Positions 1 through 6,926 of a DNA stretch of 64,000 nucleotides are shown one piece after another. The stretch is taken from positions 696,240 to 760,239 of the forward strand of contig NZ_KQ034007.1 in NCBI RefSeq assembly GCF_000970755.1. The letters are read 5' to 3'. The translations under genes were made by a program, and so were the position numbers. The notes under the pieces are model-generated. The model ran no database searches, was not told the origin of the DNA, and saw only the letters and a program-made list of their open reading frames with translations. This stretch comes from Lactobacillus kimbladii. GTDB lineage: Bacteria; Bacillota; Bacilli; Lactobacillales; Lactobacillaceae. Numbering within the stretch: position 1 is the stretch's first letter; every line of letters starts with the position of its first letter.

Positions 1-1
1 G

Positions 2-148
2 ACCGTGACAATTAAAGTTCCTGTAGAAAAGGTAGATGACCAAATCGCTCAGTTGGCACGGGATAATCAAGGCTCCGACTATCAAATAAATGACCTGAAG
101 CTTGAAGATATTATCTTAGAGCTATTTGCTGAGGAGAAAGAAAAATGA
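2..148 (+). CDS. ABC transporter ATPase, C-terminal fragment (cut by window edge)
   Basis: Only the last 48 codons are present; the open frame runs in from the left edge and ends at TGA 146-148. No nucleotide-binding motif remains. The identity rests on the tail, which ends in an acidic-hydrophobic pattern (LKLEDIILELF) typical of DrrA/YhfA-like ATPases of ABC-2 exporters, and on context: the stop overlaps the ATG of an ABC-2 permease (ATGA overlap), followed by a second permease. This is the usual ATPase-permease-permease order of the COG4586/4587/3694 exporters. Substrate unknown. Confidence 0.7.
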   Translation, partial: TVTIKVPVEKVDDQIAQLARDNQGSDYQINDLKLEDIILELFAEEKEK

Positions 149-942
149 TAAAAACCTATTTTTCAGTAAGCAAGATCTCAATGAAGTCTATATTAGCCAA
201 TAAGAGCAGCGTCATAATTTTGCTTTTGCAGGCACTTGTACCAAGTTTAGTAATGTTTTATTTATGGTCTTTAATATTGAATCATGGTCAAACTATTGGT
301 AGTTTTAGCAAAAATCAAATGGTAATTTATTATATTGGGGTTAATTTTATTAATTCTTTTGTATGGTATGCAGTTGACTGGGAATTAAATGATGATATCC
401 ATTCAGGAGAATTGTCTAATATAATCCATAGACCAATTACAATTGAAAAATATTATTTTGCTAAAATGCTGGGCGACAGACTGGCAAATTTAATTTTGCT
501 TGCTCCGATTTTAATTATTGGATTTATCTATATAGTTGCGTGTAATTTAATTCATATTTCTTTACTCGTGCTACTTGAATTTGCATTTAGTTTAATTATG
601 GCAGCCATATTATGGTTTCTTTTTTCTTATATTATTGGTAGTGTAGCGTACTGGTTTGACAATCTTTTCTTTGTTTTACTGGTAAAAGAAGTTGTAGTCA
701 ATCTGCTGGCAGGTTTTTACTTTCCTTTAGAAATTTTGCCGCCTTTTTTGGTAAAAATAATTAAACTACTGCCATTTCAATATTTCAGCTCTTTTCCAAT
801 TGATACGCTTGTTAAAGCATTACCATTAAATATATGGCTTAAAAACACAATCATTGAAATTGTATGGATGATAGTTTTTTATTTAATAGTAAAAATAGTT
901 AATAAAGAAGGGCTTCAGAGATACTCTGATGTAATGGGTTGA
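145..942 (+). CDS. ABC-2 family permease, first subunit (COG4587-like)
   Basis: A 265-residue integral membrane protein with about six hydrophobic segments (near residues 20-45, 60-75, 115-140, 145-170, 175-200 and 235-255) and no soluble domain. It belongs to the ABC2_membrane_6 type of exporters, which pair two unlike permeases with one ATPase. Its ATG overlaps the stop of the upstream ATPase fragment and its TGA overlaps the next permease, so all three are translationally coupled. It probably forms half of a membrane exporter channel. The family is poorly characterised; drug or lipid-like substrates are proposed for relatives, and nothing here decides this. Confidence 0.8.
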   Translation: MIKTYFSVSKISMKSILANKSSVIILLLQALVPSLVMFYLWSLILNHGQTIGSFSKNQMVIYYIGVNFINSFVWYAVDWELNDDIHSGELSNIIHRPITIEKYYFAKMLGDRLANLILLAPILIIGFIYIVACNLIHISLLVLLEFAFSLIMAAILWFLFSYIIGSVAYWFDNLFFVLLVKEVVVNLLAGFYFPLEILPPFLVKIIKLLPFQYFSSFPIDTLVKALPLNIWLKNTIIEIVWMIVFYLIVKIVNKEGLQRYSDVMG

Positions 943-1727
943 TTATGAAAAGTAAACTTAAAGTAGTCAAATCGTTAATTAAAATTGCCTTTTTGCAAAC
1001 CATTAGTTTCAGGTTAGACACATTGTTTGGGATAATCTCTTCTATATTGTGGTTAGGCATTCCTATAGCTTTTTTTAAGGTAATTTATTTAAATGTTGAT
1101 ACTATCGGTGGTTGGACCTACAAAGAATGTCTGTTGCTAGTTGGCGTTTATACTATGCTTGACGGCTTCTTAATGGCTTTCTTGGTCAAATCAATGCCTA
1201 AAATGGAAAAAGACATTAGAGAAAGAACCTTAGATTCAATTTTATTAAAACCAATTAATGCTAATGTATATTACTTTTTTAGTGCAATTGAATTTACACA
1301 ATTAATTAATTCAGTGCTAGGACTATTTGTAATTATTTATGCATGTCAGGGTATAAGTATTAATATAGGCCAGGTGTTGTTATTTTTGCTTTCTTGCGTT
1401 TTTGGCTGCATTTTATACTATTCTCTTTGGTATTTATGGACAATTTCGGCATTTTGGTTCCCCACAAATTTTGGCAGAAATGATTTATTTTTAAGTATGA
1501 TACAAATGAGTCGCTACCCTGCAAGTATTTATCGGGGACTGGGTAATATTATTTTTAATTTTATCCTGCCTTTTGGACTAGTTGCTTGTCCTGCCACAAT
1601 TATTTTAATAAGACCACGTCAATGGCAAATAATATTATTGCAACTTTTGATAGCTTCACTATTCCTTTTTTTAGACCATTGGGTATGGAATTTAGGCTTG
1701 AAGAGATATAATGGAGCAGGTAGATAA
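939..1727 (+). CDS. ABC-2 family permease, second subunit (COG3694-like)
   Basis: A 262-residue membrane protein with about six hydrophobic segments and a cytoplasmic loop around residues 88-105 (KMEKDIRERTLDSILLKP) typical of the family. It is the partner of the preceding permease. The frame opens at TTG 939, overlapping the upstream stop; the in-frame ATG at 945 is an equally good start, since no clear Shine-Dalgarno separates them. The roughly 100 bases after it contain no obvious terminator, so read-through into the small downstream gene is possible. Substrate unknown. Confidence 0.8.
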   Translation: MIMKSKLKVVKSLIKIAFLQTISFRLDTLFGIISSILWLGIPIAFFKVIYLNVDTIGGWTYKECLLLVGVYTMLDGFLMAFLVKSMPKMEKDIRERTLDSILLKPINANVYYFFSAIEFTQLINSVLGLFVIIYACQGISINIGQVLLFLLSCVFGCILYYSLWYLWTISAFWFPTNFGRNDLFLSMIQMSRYPASIYRGLGNIIFNFILPFGLVACPATIILIRPRQWQIILLQLLIASLFLFLDHWVWNLGLKRYNGAGR

Positions 1728-1827
1728 AAAGCATTATGAATTTGAATTAAATACTTGCATAGCATTAGAGGTTTTTCTAAAATAATTCTGTTAGTTTTTA
1801 TTTAGAATATAGGAAATGGGATAGACT

Positions 1828-2031
1828 TTGAAAGACGAACTTCTTACAATTAGTTTAGATGATACAGTAGTAAAAGCAGCTAAAGCTAACCTGGAAAATT
1901 ATGGACTTTCTGTAGCAAAGTATCTGCAGTTAATGCTGTTTTTGGCCGCTGATAATAAGGCCGAACTTAAGCAAATAATGGTGGACAAAAATGATCTGAC
2001 TCATTGGTTAAAGCGATTAGATGCAGATTAA
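1828..2031 (+). CDS. RelB/DinJ-like antitoxin, orphan
   Basis: A 67-residue protein starting at TTG 1828 behind a weak AGGAAATGGG ribosome site. The N-terminal half (a strand LLTISLDD, then two helices through ENYGLSVAKYLQLML) fits the ribbon-helix-helix fold of RelB/DinJ antitoxins, in which GLS followed by a helix is characteristic. No toxin gene follows: a strong terminator comes directly after the stop, and the upstream neighbour is an ABC permease. It may be a solitary regulator or an antitoxin that lost its toxin. The family call rests on sequence pattern only. Confidence 0.5.
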   Translation: MKDELLTISLDDTVVKAAKANLENYGLSVAKYLQLMLFLAADNKAELKQIMVDKNDLTHWLKRLDAD

Positions 2032-2040
2032 TAAGGAAAA

Positions 2041-2071
2041 ACTTACTGAAAAAAATCAGTAAGTTTTTTTT
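2041..2071 (+). terminator. Rho-independent terminator after the antitoxin-like gene
   Basis: A perfect 9-bp stem (ACTTACTGA 2041-2049 with TCAGTAAGT 2056-2064) is followed by eight T. It isolates the copper operon from upstream transcription. Confidence 0.9.
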
Positions 2072-2082
2072 GAGCATTTATG

Positions 2083-2111
2083 TTTACATTTGTAGATATA
2101 TAATTTATACT
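2083..2111 (+). promoter_or_regulatory. Promoter of the copper operon
   Basis: The -35 TTTACA (2083-2088) and -10 TATACT (2106-2111) are separated by exactly 17 bases. The first cop box overlaps the -35 and the second lies just past the expected start point, an ideal repressor arrangement. Confidence 0.8.
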
Positions 2112-2131
2112 AAACTTAGTTTACAAATGTA
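2085..2131 (+). promoter_or_regulatory. Two CopY-type operators (cop boxes)
   Basis: TACATTTGTA (2085-2094) and TACAAATGTA (2122-2131) both match the CopY/CopR operator consensus TACANNTGTA perfectly. In lactic acid bacteria CopY binds such paired boxes and leaves when copper replaces its zinc. No copY gene lies in this window, so the repressor must be encoded elsewhere. Confidence 0.85.
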
Positions 2132-2167
2132 GACATTAATAATAAGCTTCAACTGGGAGGAATTATC

Positions 2168-2539
2168 ATGAATAAAATTATTATCTTAGGTTTAGGTCTT
2201 GCACTAATAGCTTTTATTGCATGGTGGTTCTTTGGTAGCCATCACGTAGAAGAGGAGAAAGCCACTATGAAGTCAAACAAACAGAGTGTTGATATTGAAG
2301 TTAAAGGTGGTTATTCACCAGAAAGAGTTGTTCTTAAAAGGGGAGTACCCGCTACTTTAAACTTTAAGAGAACAGACTCATCCAATTGTTTAGATCATGT
2401 TGTATTTTCAGATTTTGGCATAAATCAGAAATTACCTGAAGGCAAAGTAGAAAGGGTTAAAATTGATACTTCAAAACCAGGTGAATATCAATGGGAATGC
2501 AGTATGAACATGTTTCATGGTAAGGTAATTGTCAAATAG
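2168..2539 (+). CDS. Membrane-anchored cupredoxin-domain copper-binding protein
   Basis: A 123-residue protein with an N-terminal membrane segment (residues 4-22, no lipobox) and an extracellular cupredoxin-like domain (about 40-123). Candidate copper ligands are Cys and His in NCLDH and Cys, Met, Met and His in ECSMNMFHG, the usual blue-copper-like cluster. It starts at ATG 2168 behind GGGAGGA. It is the first gene of the copper operon, 13 bases before the P-type ATPase, under two cop boxes. It probably binds Cu(I)/Cu(II) at the cell surface and takes up or buffers the metal exported by the ATPase; that role is inferred from context. Confidence 0.8.
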   Translation: MNKIIILGLGLALIAFIAWWFFGSHHVEEEKATMKSNKQSVDIEVKGGYSPERVVLKRGVPATLNFKRTDSSNCLDHVVFSDFGINQKLPEGKVERVKIDTSKPGEYQWECSMNMFHGKVIVK

Positions 2540-2552
2540 CTAAGGAAAAAGA

Positions 2553-4460
2553 ATGAAAATTACAACACGTTTTTGGACGTCGCTAATATTATCACTGCCA
2601 ATGCTTCTGGAAATGATTATTCATCCTTTTACTGGATGGATGTTGCCAGGTGGCGAATGGACCATGCTTATTTTTACAACAATAATTATGTTAATTTCAG
2701 CAGGTCCATTTATTACTAGTGCCTGGTCTGCCTTTAAAAAGCACCATTCAAATATGGATACCCTCGTTGCTTTAGGAACATCGATAACTTATATTTACAG
2801 TATTTATGCGATGTTTACTAAAAGACCTGTTTTCTTTGAAAGTGCTGCTTTTGTTATTACTTTCGTCTTATTAGGGCAGGTTTTAGAAGAAAAAATGCGA
2901 GCAACTGCTTCTGACGCTATGGGGAAATTGCTTAATTTAGGTGCAAAAAATGCCTTAGTAAAGCGCGATGATCAATTTGTCAGTATTCCTATCACTGAAG
3001 TTGTGAAGGGCGACTACATACAAGTAATGCCTGGGCAAAAAGTACCAGTTGATGGCAAAATTGTTTCTGGCAATTCAAGCATTGATGAATCTATGGTAAC
3101 TGGCGAAAGTATGCCAGTTAAAAAAGTGACAGGCGATCAGGTAATAGGAGCTACAATCAATCAAACGGGATCATTTGTAATGCAAGCCCAAAAAGTTGGT
3201 AATGAAACGATGCTGGCGCAAATTATTGAGATTGTTAAAAAGGCACAGAACAGTCATGCACCGATTCAAAAATTAACTGATAAGGTTGCAAATATTTTTG
3301 TTCCCACAGTTTTGATTATTGCAATTGTAACATTTTTAGTTTGGTATATTTTCCTAGGTAAAAGCATAGCAACTGCATTAGTTTTTGCCGTTGCGGTTAT
3401 GGTTATTGCCTGTCCTTGTGCTTTAGGGCTGGCAACACCAACTGCATTAATGGTTGGAACTGGTCGTGGTGCCAAAATGGGAATCCTAATTAAAAATGGA
3501 GAAATTTTAGAGGCTGCAAACAGCATTGATACTATAGTTTTTGATAAAACGGGAACAATTACCAAAGGTCAACCACAAGTAACAGATATTGTGGGAGATA
3601 AAGAAAATGTCCTACAATATGCTGCCAGTTTAGAGAAATTATCTGAGCATCCTCTCGCTCCAGCTGTATTAGCTGCGGCTAAAAAGGCAAAGTTGCAGTT
3701 AAAAACGGTAGAAAATTTTACTGTAATTGAGGGATGGGGTGTCACTGGTAAAATTTCTGGTACAAATGTTGCGGTCGGCAGTCCCAAAAAACAAAAAGAA
3801 ATTAAAATTGCTCCAGAATTAGAAGAGCAAATAGTGGCATTGCAAAATGAGGCAAAAACAGTAGTGTCTGTTGTGCAAGATAATCAAGTGCTGGGTCTAA
3901 TTGCAATTCAGGATGCTCCTAAAGTGAATGCCAAAAATGCGATAAACTACTTACATCGTTTAGGCTTGAAAACTGTCATGTTAACTGGAGATAATCAACA
4001 AGTAGCCCACGCTATTGCAGAACAGGTGGATATCGATCAGGTAATTGCTGAGGTTTTGCCGGTTGATAAAGCAGCAGTTATTAAAAAATTGCAAGAGAAG
4101 CACCATGTCGCCTTTGTTGGTGATGGGATCAACGATGCGCCAGCGCTAACCCAAGCAGATGTTGGAATTGCCATGGGTTCGGGTACGGATGTTGCCATCG
4201 ATGCAGGCGGTATCGTGCTTATCAAAAATGACCTGGAAGATGTTGTTCGCGCTTTGAAACTTAGTCGCAAGACTTTTAATAGGATAAAGCTAAATCTGTT
4301 TTGGGCTTTCATTTATAATGTACTGGGTATTCCAGTTGCCGCTGGCGTTTTTGCGGGTGTGGGTCTCACACTTAGTCCGGAAATAGCAGGATTAGCAATG
4401 GCCTTTAGTTCATTATCGGTTGTAATCAGTTCAGTTTTATTAGGAAAAACAAAAATATAG
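2553..4460 (+). CDS. copB: Copper-exporting P1B-type ATPase (CopB-like)
   Basis: A 635-residue heavy-metal ATPase that pumps copper out of the cell using ATP. Visible motifs are the actuator TGES (183-186), the metal-site CPC in the sixth membrane helix (287-289), the phosphorylation motif DKTGT (331-335), SEHPLA in the nucleotide-binding domain and the hinge GDGIND (523-528). The N-terminal CXXC metal-binding domain common in CopA is absent, and there is no His-rich tail, so the protein is short for the family. The cop boxes and the neighbouring cupredoxin argue for copper over zinc or cadmium. CopB-like rather than CopA-like is the less certain part of the call. Confidence 0.88.
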   Translation: MKITTRFWTSLILSLPMLLEMIIHPFTGWMLPGGEWTMLIFTTIIMLISAGPFITSAWSAFKKHHSNMDTLVALGTSITYIYSIYAMFTKRPVFFESAAFVITFVLLGQVLEEKMRATASDAMGKLLNLGAKNALVKRDDQFVSIPITEVVKGDYIQVMPGQKVPVDGKIVSGNSSIDESMVTGESMPVKKVTGDQVIGATINQTGSFVMQAQKVGNETMLAQIIEIVKKAQNSHAPIQKLTDKVANIFVPTVLIIAIVTFLVWYIFLGKSIATALVFAVAVMVIACPCALGLATPTALMVGTGRGAKMGILIKNGEILEAANSIDTIVFDKTGTITKGQPQVTDIVGDKENVLQYAASLEKLSEHPLAPAVLAAAKKAKLQLKTVENFTVIEGWGVTGKISGTNVAVGSPKKQKEIKIAPELEEQIVALQNEAKTVVSVVQDNQVLGLIAIQDAPKVNAKNAINYLHRLGLKTVMLTGDNQQVAHAIAEQVDIDQVIAEVLPVDKAAVIKKLQEKHHVAFVGDGINDAPALTQADVGIAMGSGTDVAIDAGGIVLIKNDLEDVVRALKLSRKTFNRIKLNLFWAFIYNVLGIPVAAGVFAGVGLTLSPEIAGLAMAFSSLSVVISSVLLGKTKI

Positions 4461-4465
4461 ATATA

Positions 4466-4502
4466 AAAAATAGCAGTCGCAAATCTTGCGACTGCTATTT
4501 TA
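4466..4502. terminator. Bidirectional terminator between convergent operons
   Basis: A long perfect stem (AAAATAGCAGTCGCAA against TTGCGACTGCTATTTT) has A-runs and T-runs on both sides, so it can end the copper operon on the plus strand and the ABC operon on the minus strand. Confidence 0.9.
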
Positions 4503-4513
4503 CTGTGTAAGCT

Positions 4514-5233
4514 TTAATAATGGTGTTTACCTTTAGCCAGAACTGGCTTGATTTGGCTAATATAAGCTAAAATTCCAATAATGAACCAAATAAATGTAAT
4601 TAATGCACTGTACATTAAGTTGGCGCTACCAGTTTTGATGTAAGTAACAGGTTCTGCAAAAGGGAATAATAAAGCAATTGCTTTTAACCATTCAGGATAA
4701 GCTGAAATTACAACTAGTACTCCTGATACTAATTGGGCTAAACTGCTAAAAATATTCTCCAAAAAGTAAGGATCATTCATTTGCCATGAAATAGCCCAAG
4801 ATACAAAACCTAAAACGCAGCCATAAATACATAAAAGCGGTAGCATGAGTAAAGCTCGTTCAATAATGACTATGGGAGAGCCGGCTAAGTACAATAAAAA
4901 TAGGTTAATTAATGCTAAAGTGCAACCTATAATAATGTCCACAATGCATTTAGAAAGCCAATACCTGATACTAAAGGGTCTTTTGGCAATTAATTCAAAG
5001 TCAATTTTTAAATCGGCATCATTAATTACAGCAGAACAAAATGTTTCAAGAGCCAGTACTGCAGCATCTATTGCAATTGAACTGATGGCAACATCCCAGT
5101 TAAATTGATTAGAATACTGCATATTGATTAATACTAACAGGGCCAGATTTATCATTGGTGTAATAAAGAAATAAGTTAATTTTGTACGCCAATTATTGAG
5201 AAAAGAAAGGCCAGAGAATTGTGTAGCAAACAT
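4514..5233 (-). CDS. ABC-2 type permease, second subunit
   Basis: A 239-residue membrane protein with about six hydrophobic segments. Its ATG overlaps the stop of the preceding permease by one base (TAATG), so translation is coupled. It is the last gene of an ATPase-permease-permease operon running leftward from 6731. It has no soluble domain and no match I can name beyond ABC-2 exporters. Two unlike permeases with one drug-exporter-like ATPase resemble bacteriocin-immunity or small-molecule exporters, but no bacteriocin gene or sensor is adjacent. Substrate unknown. Confidence 0.72.
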   Translation of the reverse strand: MFATQFSGLSFLNNWRTKLTYFFITPMINLALLVLINMQYSNQFNWDVAISSIAIDAAVLALETFCSAVINDADLKIDFELIAKRPFSIRYWLSKCIVDIIIGCTLALINLFLLYLAGSPIVIIERALLMLPLLCIYGCVLGFVSWAISWQMNDPYFLENIFSSLAQLVSGVLVVISAYPEWLKAIALLFPFAEPVTYIKTGSANLMYSALITFIWFIIGILAYISQIKPVLAKGKHHY

Positions 5234-5964
5234 TAGATAATTTTCAGAGCTCCTTTCTTTCTGACAAGATCGTTAATTTTTCTCACTATAATCACAATTA
5301 ACAAAAGCCAAAGAAGTAAACTGCAAAAATAAGCAGTCCAGTTGAGACTTTTATTATGGGACAAAGAAGCAATTGGTCCAGTTATAGGAATAAACCACTG
5401 AGAAAACTTGGTTAAGGGATTCAAAATGGTCTCATTGCCAAATAATCCTGCTAATAACAATATAGGAGTGCCAATTAAGCCCTCATAAACCATTGCATTA
5501 GGTGAAAGAGTAAGAAATGAAGAAATTAAAATTCCCATTACTGAGCATCCGATCCACAGTAGAAAAATTAGCAAAATCTGGTACAGAGAAATTTTACCAG
5601 TAGCTACTCCTAAAATTTTGGCCAGAATATAAGCAATAGGAAATGAAAATAAACCATAGCTCGAAGCAGGTAAAAGTAAAGTAATTAAAGAAGCTCGCTC
5701 GTCATATTGACTGTTTAACAAATATGGCAGCGTTCCTTTGTAACGTTCAAAACCGATACAACCGGCAACGGTTGTACACGAAGTCCACATGCCAAAAATA
5801 CCACTTTGCAGCCACAATTGTGGATTATTCAAATCGTGAGAAGCATAAGCCATAATATATTGCATCAAGAAAATGGAAACAGTACTAGTGATTGTTAACC
5901 AGACAAAGTACTGATCGGAAAGATAATCTTTTACATGAAAGAGGAAAAGACGAATAAAACGCAT
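5233..5964 (-). CDS. ABC-2 type permease, first subunit
   Basis: A 243-residue membrane protein with six likely helices. Between helices 2 and 3 it has the cytoplasmic stretch GFERYKGTLPYLLNS, characteristic of ABC-2 permeases that couple to the ATPase. It starts at ATG 5964 behind AGGAGG and begins just 2 bases beyond the ATPase stop. It works with the other permease and the ATPase as an exporter of unknown cargo. Confidence 0.75.
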   Translation of the reverse strand: MRFIRLFLFHVKDYLSDQYFVWLTITSTVSIFLMQYIMAYASHDLNNPQLWLQSGIFGMWTSCTTVAGCIGFERYKGTLPYLLNSQYDERASLITLLLPASSYGLFSFPIAYILAKILGVATGKISLYQILLIFLLWIGCSVMGILISSFLTLSPNAMVYEGLIGTPILLLAGLFGNETILNPLTKFSQWFIPITGPIASLSHNKSLNWTAYFCSLLLWLLLIVIIVRKINDLVRKKGALKII

Positions 5965-5966
5965 AT

Positions 5967-6731
5967 CTAATTCCTCCTTAGTTTAGGAGCTATTGCCAAA
6001 TAAGCTTCTTCCAAATTTTTAGGTTTTTGGTTGATTTCTTTTTCAGCCAAACTTAAAACAGCAGAAACGGTGCCAGTGAAAAAAACTTTTCCTGCACCTA
6101 GAATAACTACATTTTTAGCTAGCTTTTCAACTTCTGACATTGTGTGACTTGTTAATAAAATACTAATGCCGGAATCTGCTAATTTTTTAATAGTCTTCTG
6201 AACGCTTTGCGCTATTTCAACATCTAAGCCACTAGTAGGTTCATCTAAAAGTAATAAACTTGGATTATTTAACAAGGAACGAGCGATATGCAGTCTCTGC
6301 GTCATTCCTTTAGAAAATTTCCCTACCTTTTTATTTGCGACATTATCCAGCTCAACAATAGACAGAACTCGCTGTATTTCTGTTTTTTGCTTACGAAAGG
6401 GTACTTTAGCCAGATCCGCAAAAAATTGTAAATTTTGCTTTGCTGTGGCGTTACGGTAAAACCCTAGATCTCCACCAAAAGAAACGCCTATGTTGGGTCT
6501 TTTACGAGCAGTAGTAATATCCTGTCCGTTTAAAATTACCTGACCTGAAGTTGGGAGCAAATAACCACCTATAATTGAGACTGTGGTAGTTTTTCCTGCT
6601 CCATTAGGTCCTAATAGAGCTAATATTTCTCCTTGATCAATTGTAAAAGAAACATCGTCTAAAGCTTGAAATTTTTGGTTTTTATCTTTATATGTTTCTA
6701 TTAAATGTTTAACTTGTAAAATATTATTCAA
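5967..6731 (-). CDS. ABC-2 exporter ATPase (CcmA/DrrA family)
   Basis: The cytoplasmic ATP-binding subunit of the exporter, about 254 residues. Motifs in order are Walker A GPNGAGKTT, signature SKGMTQR (a variant of LSGGQ usual in this family), Walker B LLLLDEPTSGLD and the switch histidine in LLTSHT. I place the start at TTG 6731, because a GGAGATAAA ribosome site would otherwise lie inside the reading frame that opens at TTG 6743. The roughly 150 bases before it are AT-rich and hold the promoter, with no recognisable operator. Confidence 0.82.
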   Translation of the reverse strand: MNNILQVKHLIETYKDKNQKFQALDDVSFTIDQGEILALLGPNGAGKTTTVSIIGGYLLPTSGQVILNGQDITTARKRPNIGVSFGGDLGFYRNATAKQNLQFFADLAKVPFRKQKTEIQRVLSIVELDNVANKKVGKFSKGMTQRLHIARSLLNNPSLLLLDEPTSGLDVEIAQSVQKTIKKLADSGISILLTSHTMSEVEKLAKNVVILGAGKVFFTGTVSAVLSLAEKEINQKPKNLEEAYLAIAPKLRRN

Positions 6732-6884
6732 TTTTATCTCCAAAATTAATTTGTTGGAACTTCATCAATTAAAAAGGAAGGATGATCAAGTTCTTTATAC
6801 ACGTTAATTTGAAGATCTTGTTGTGAGCATTAAATCTAATGAGTAAAGTATAACATATTTTTATTTAGTTTTTAATTTTTGCAG

Positions 6885-6926
6885 AAATAAATAGAACTGT
6901 TCTTATTAGAGCAGTTCTATTTATTT
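6885..6926 (-). terminator. Terminator of the FtsX-type ABC operon
   Basis: A 15-bp perfect inverted repeat (AAATAAATAGAACTG 6885-6899, CAGTTCTATTTATTT 6912-6926) begins at the stop codon of the minus-strand permease gene. The 3' side on the minus strand is T-rich. Confidence 0.75.
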
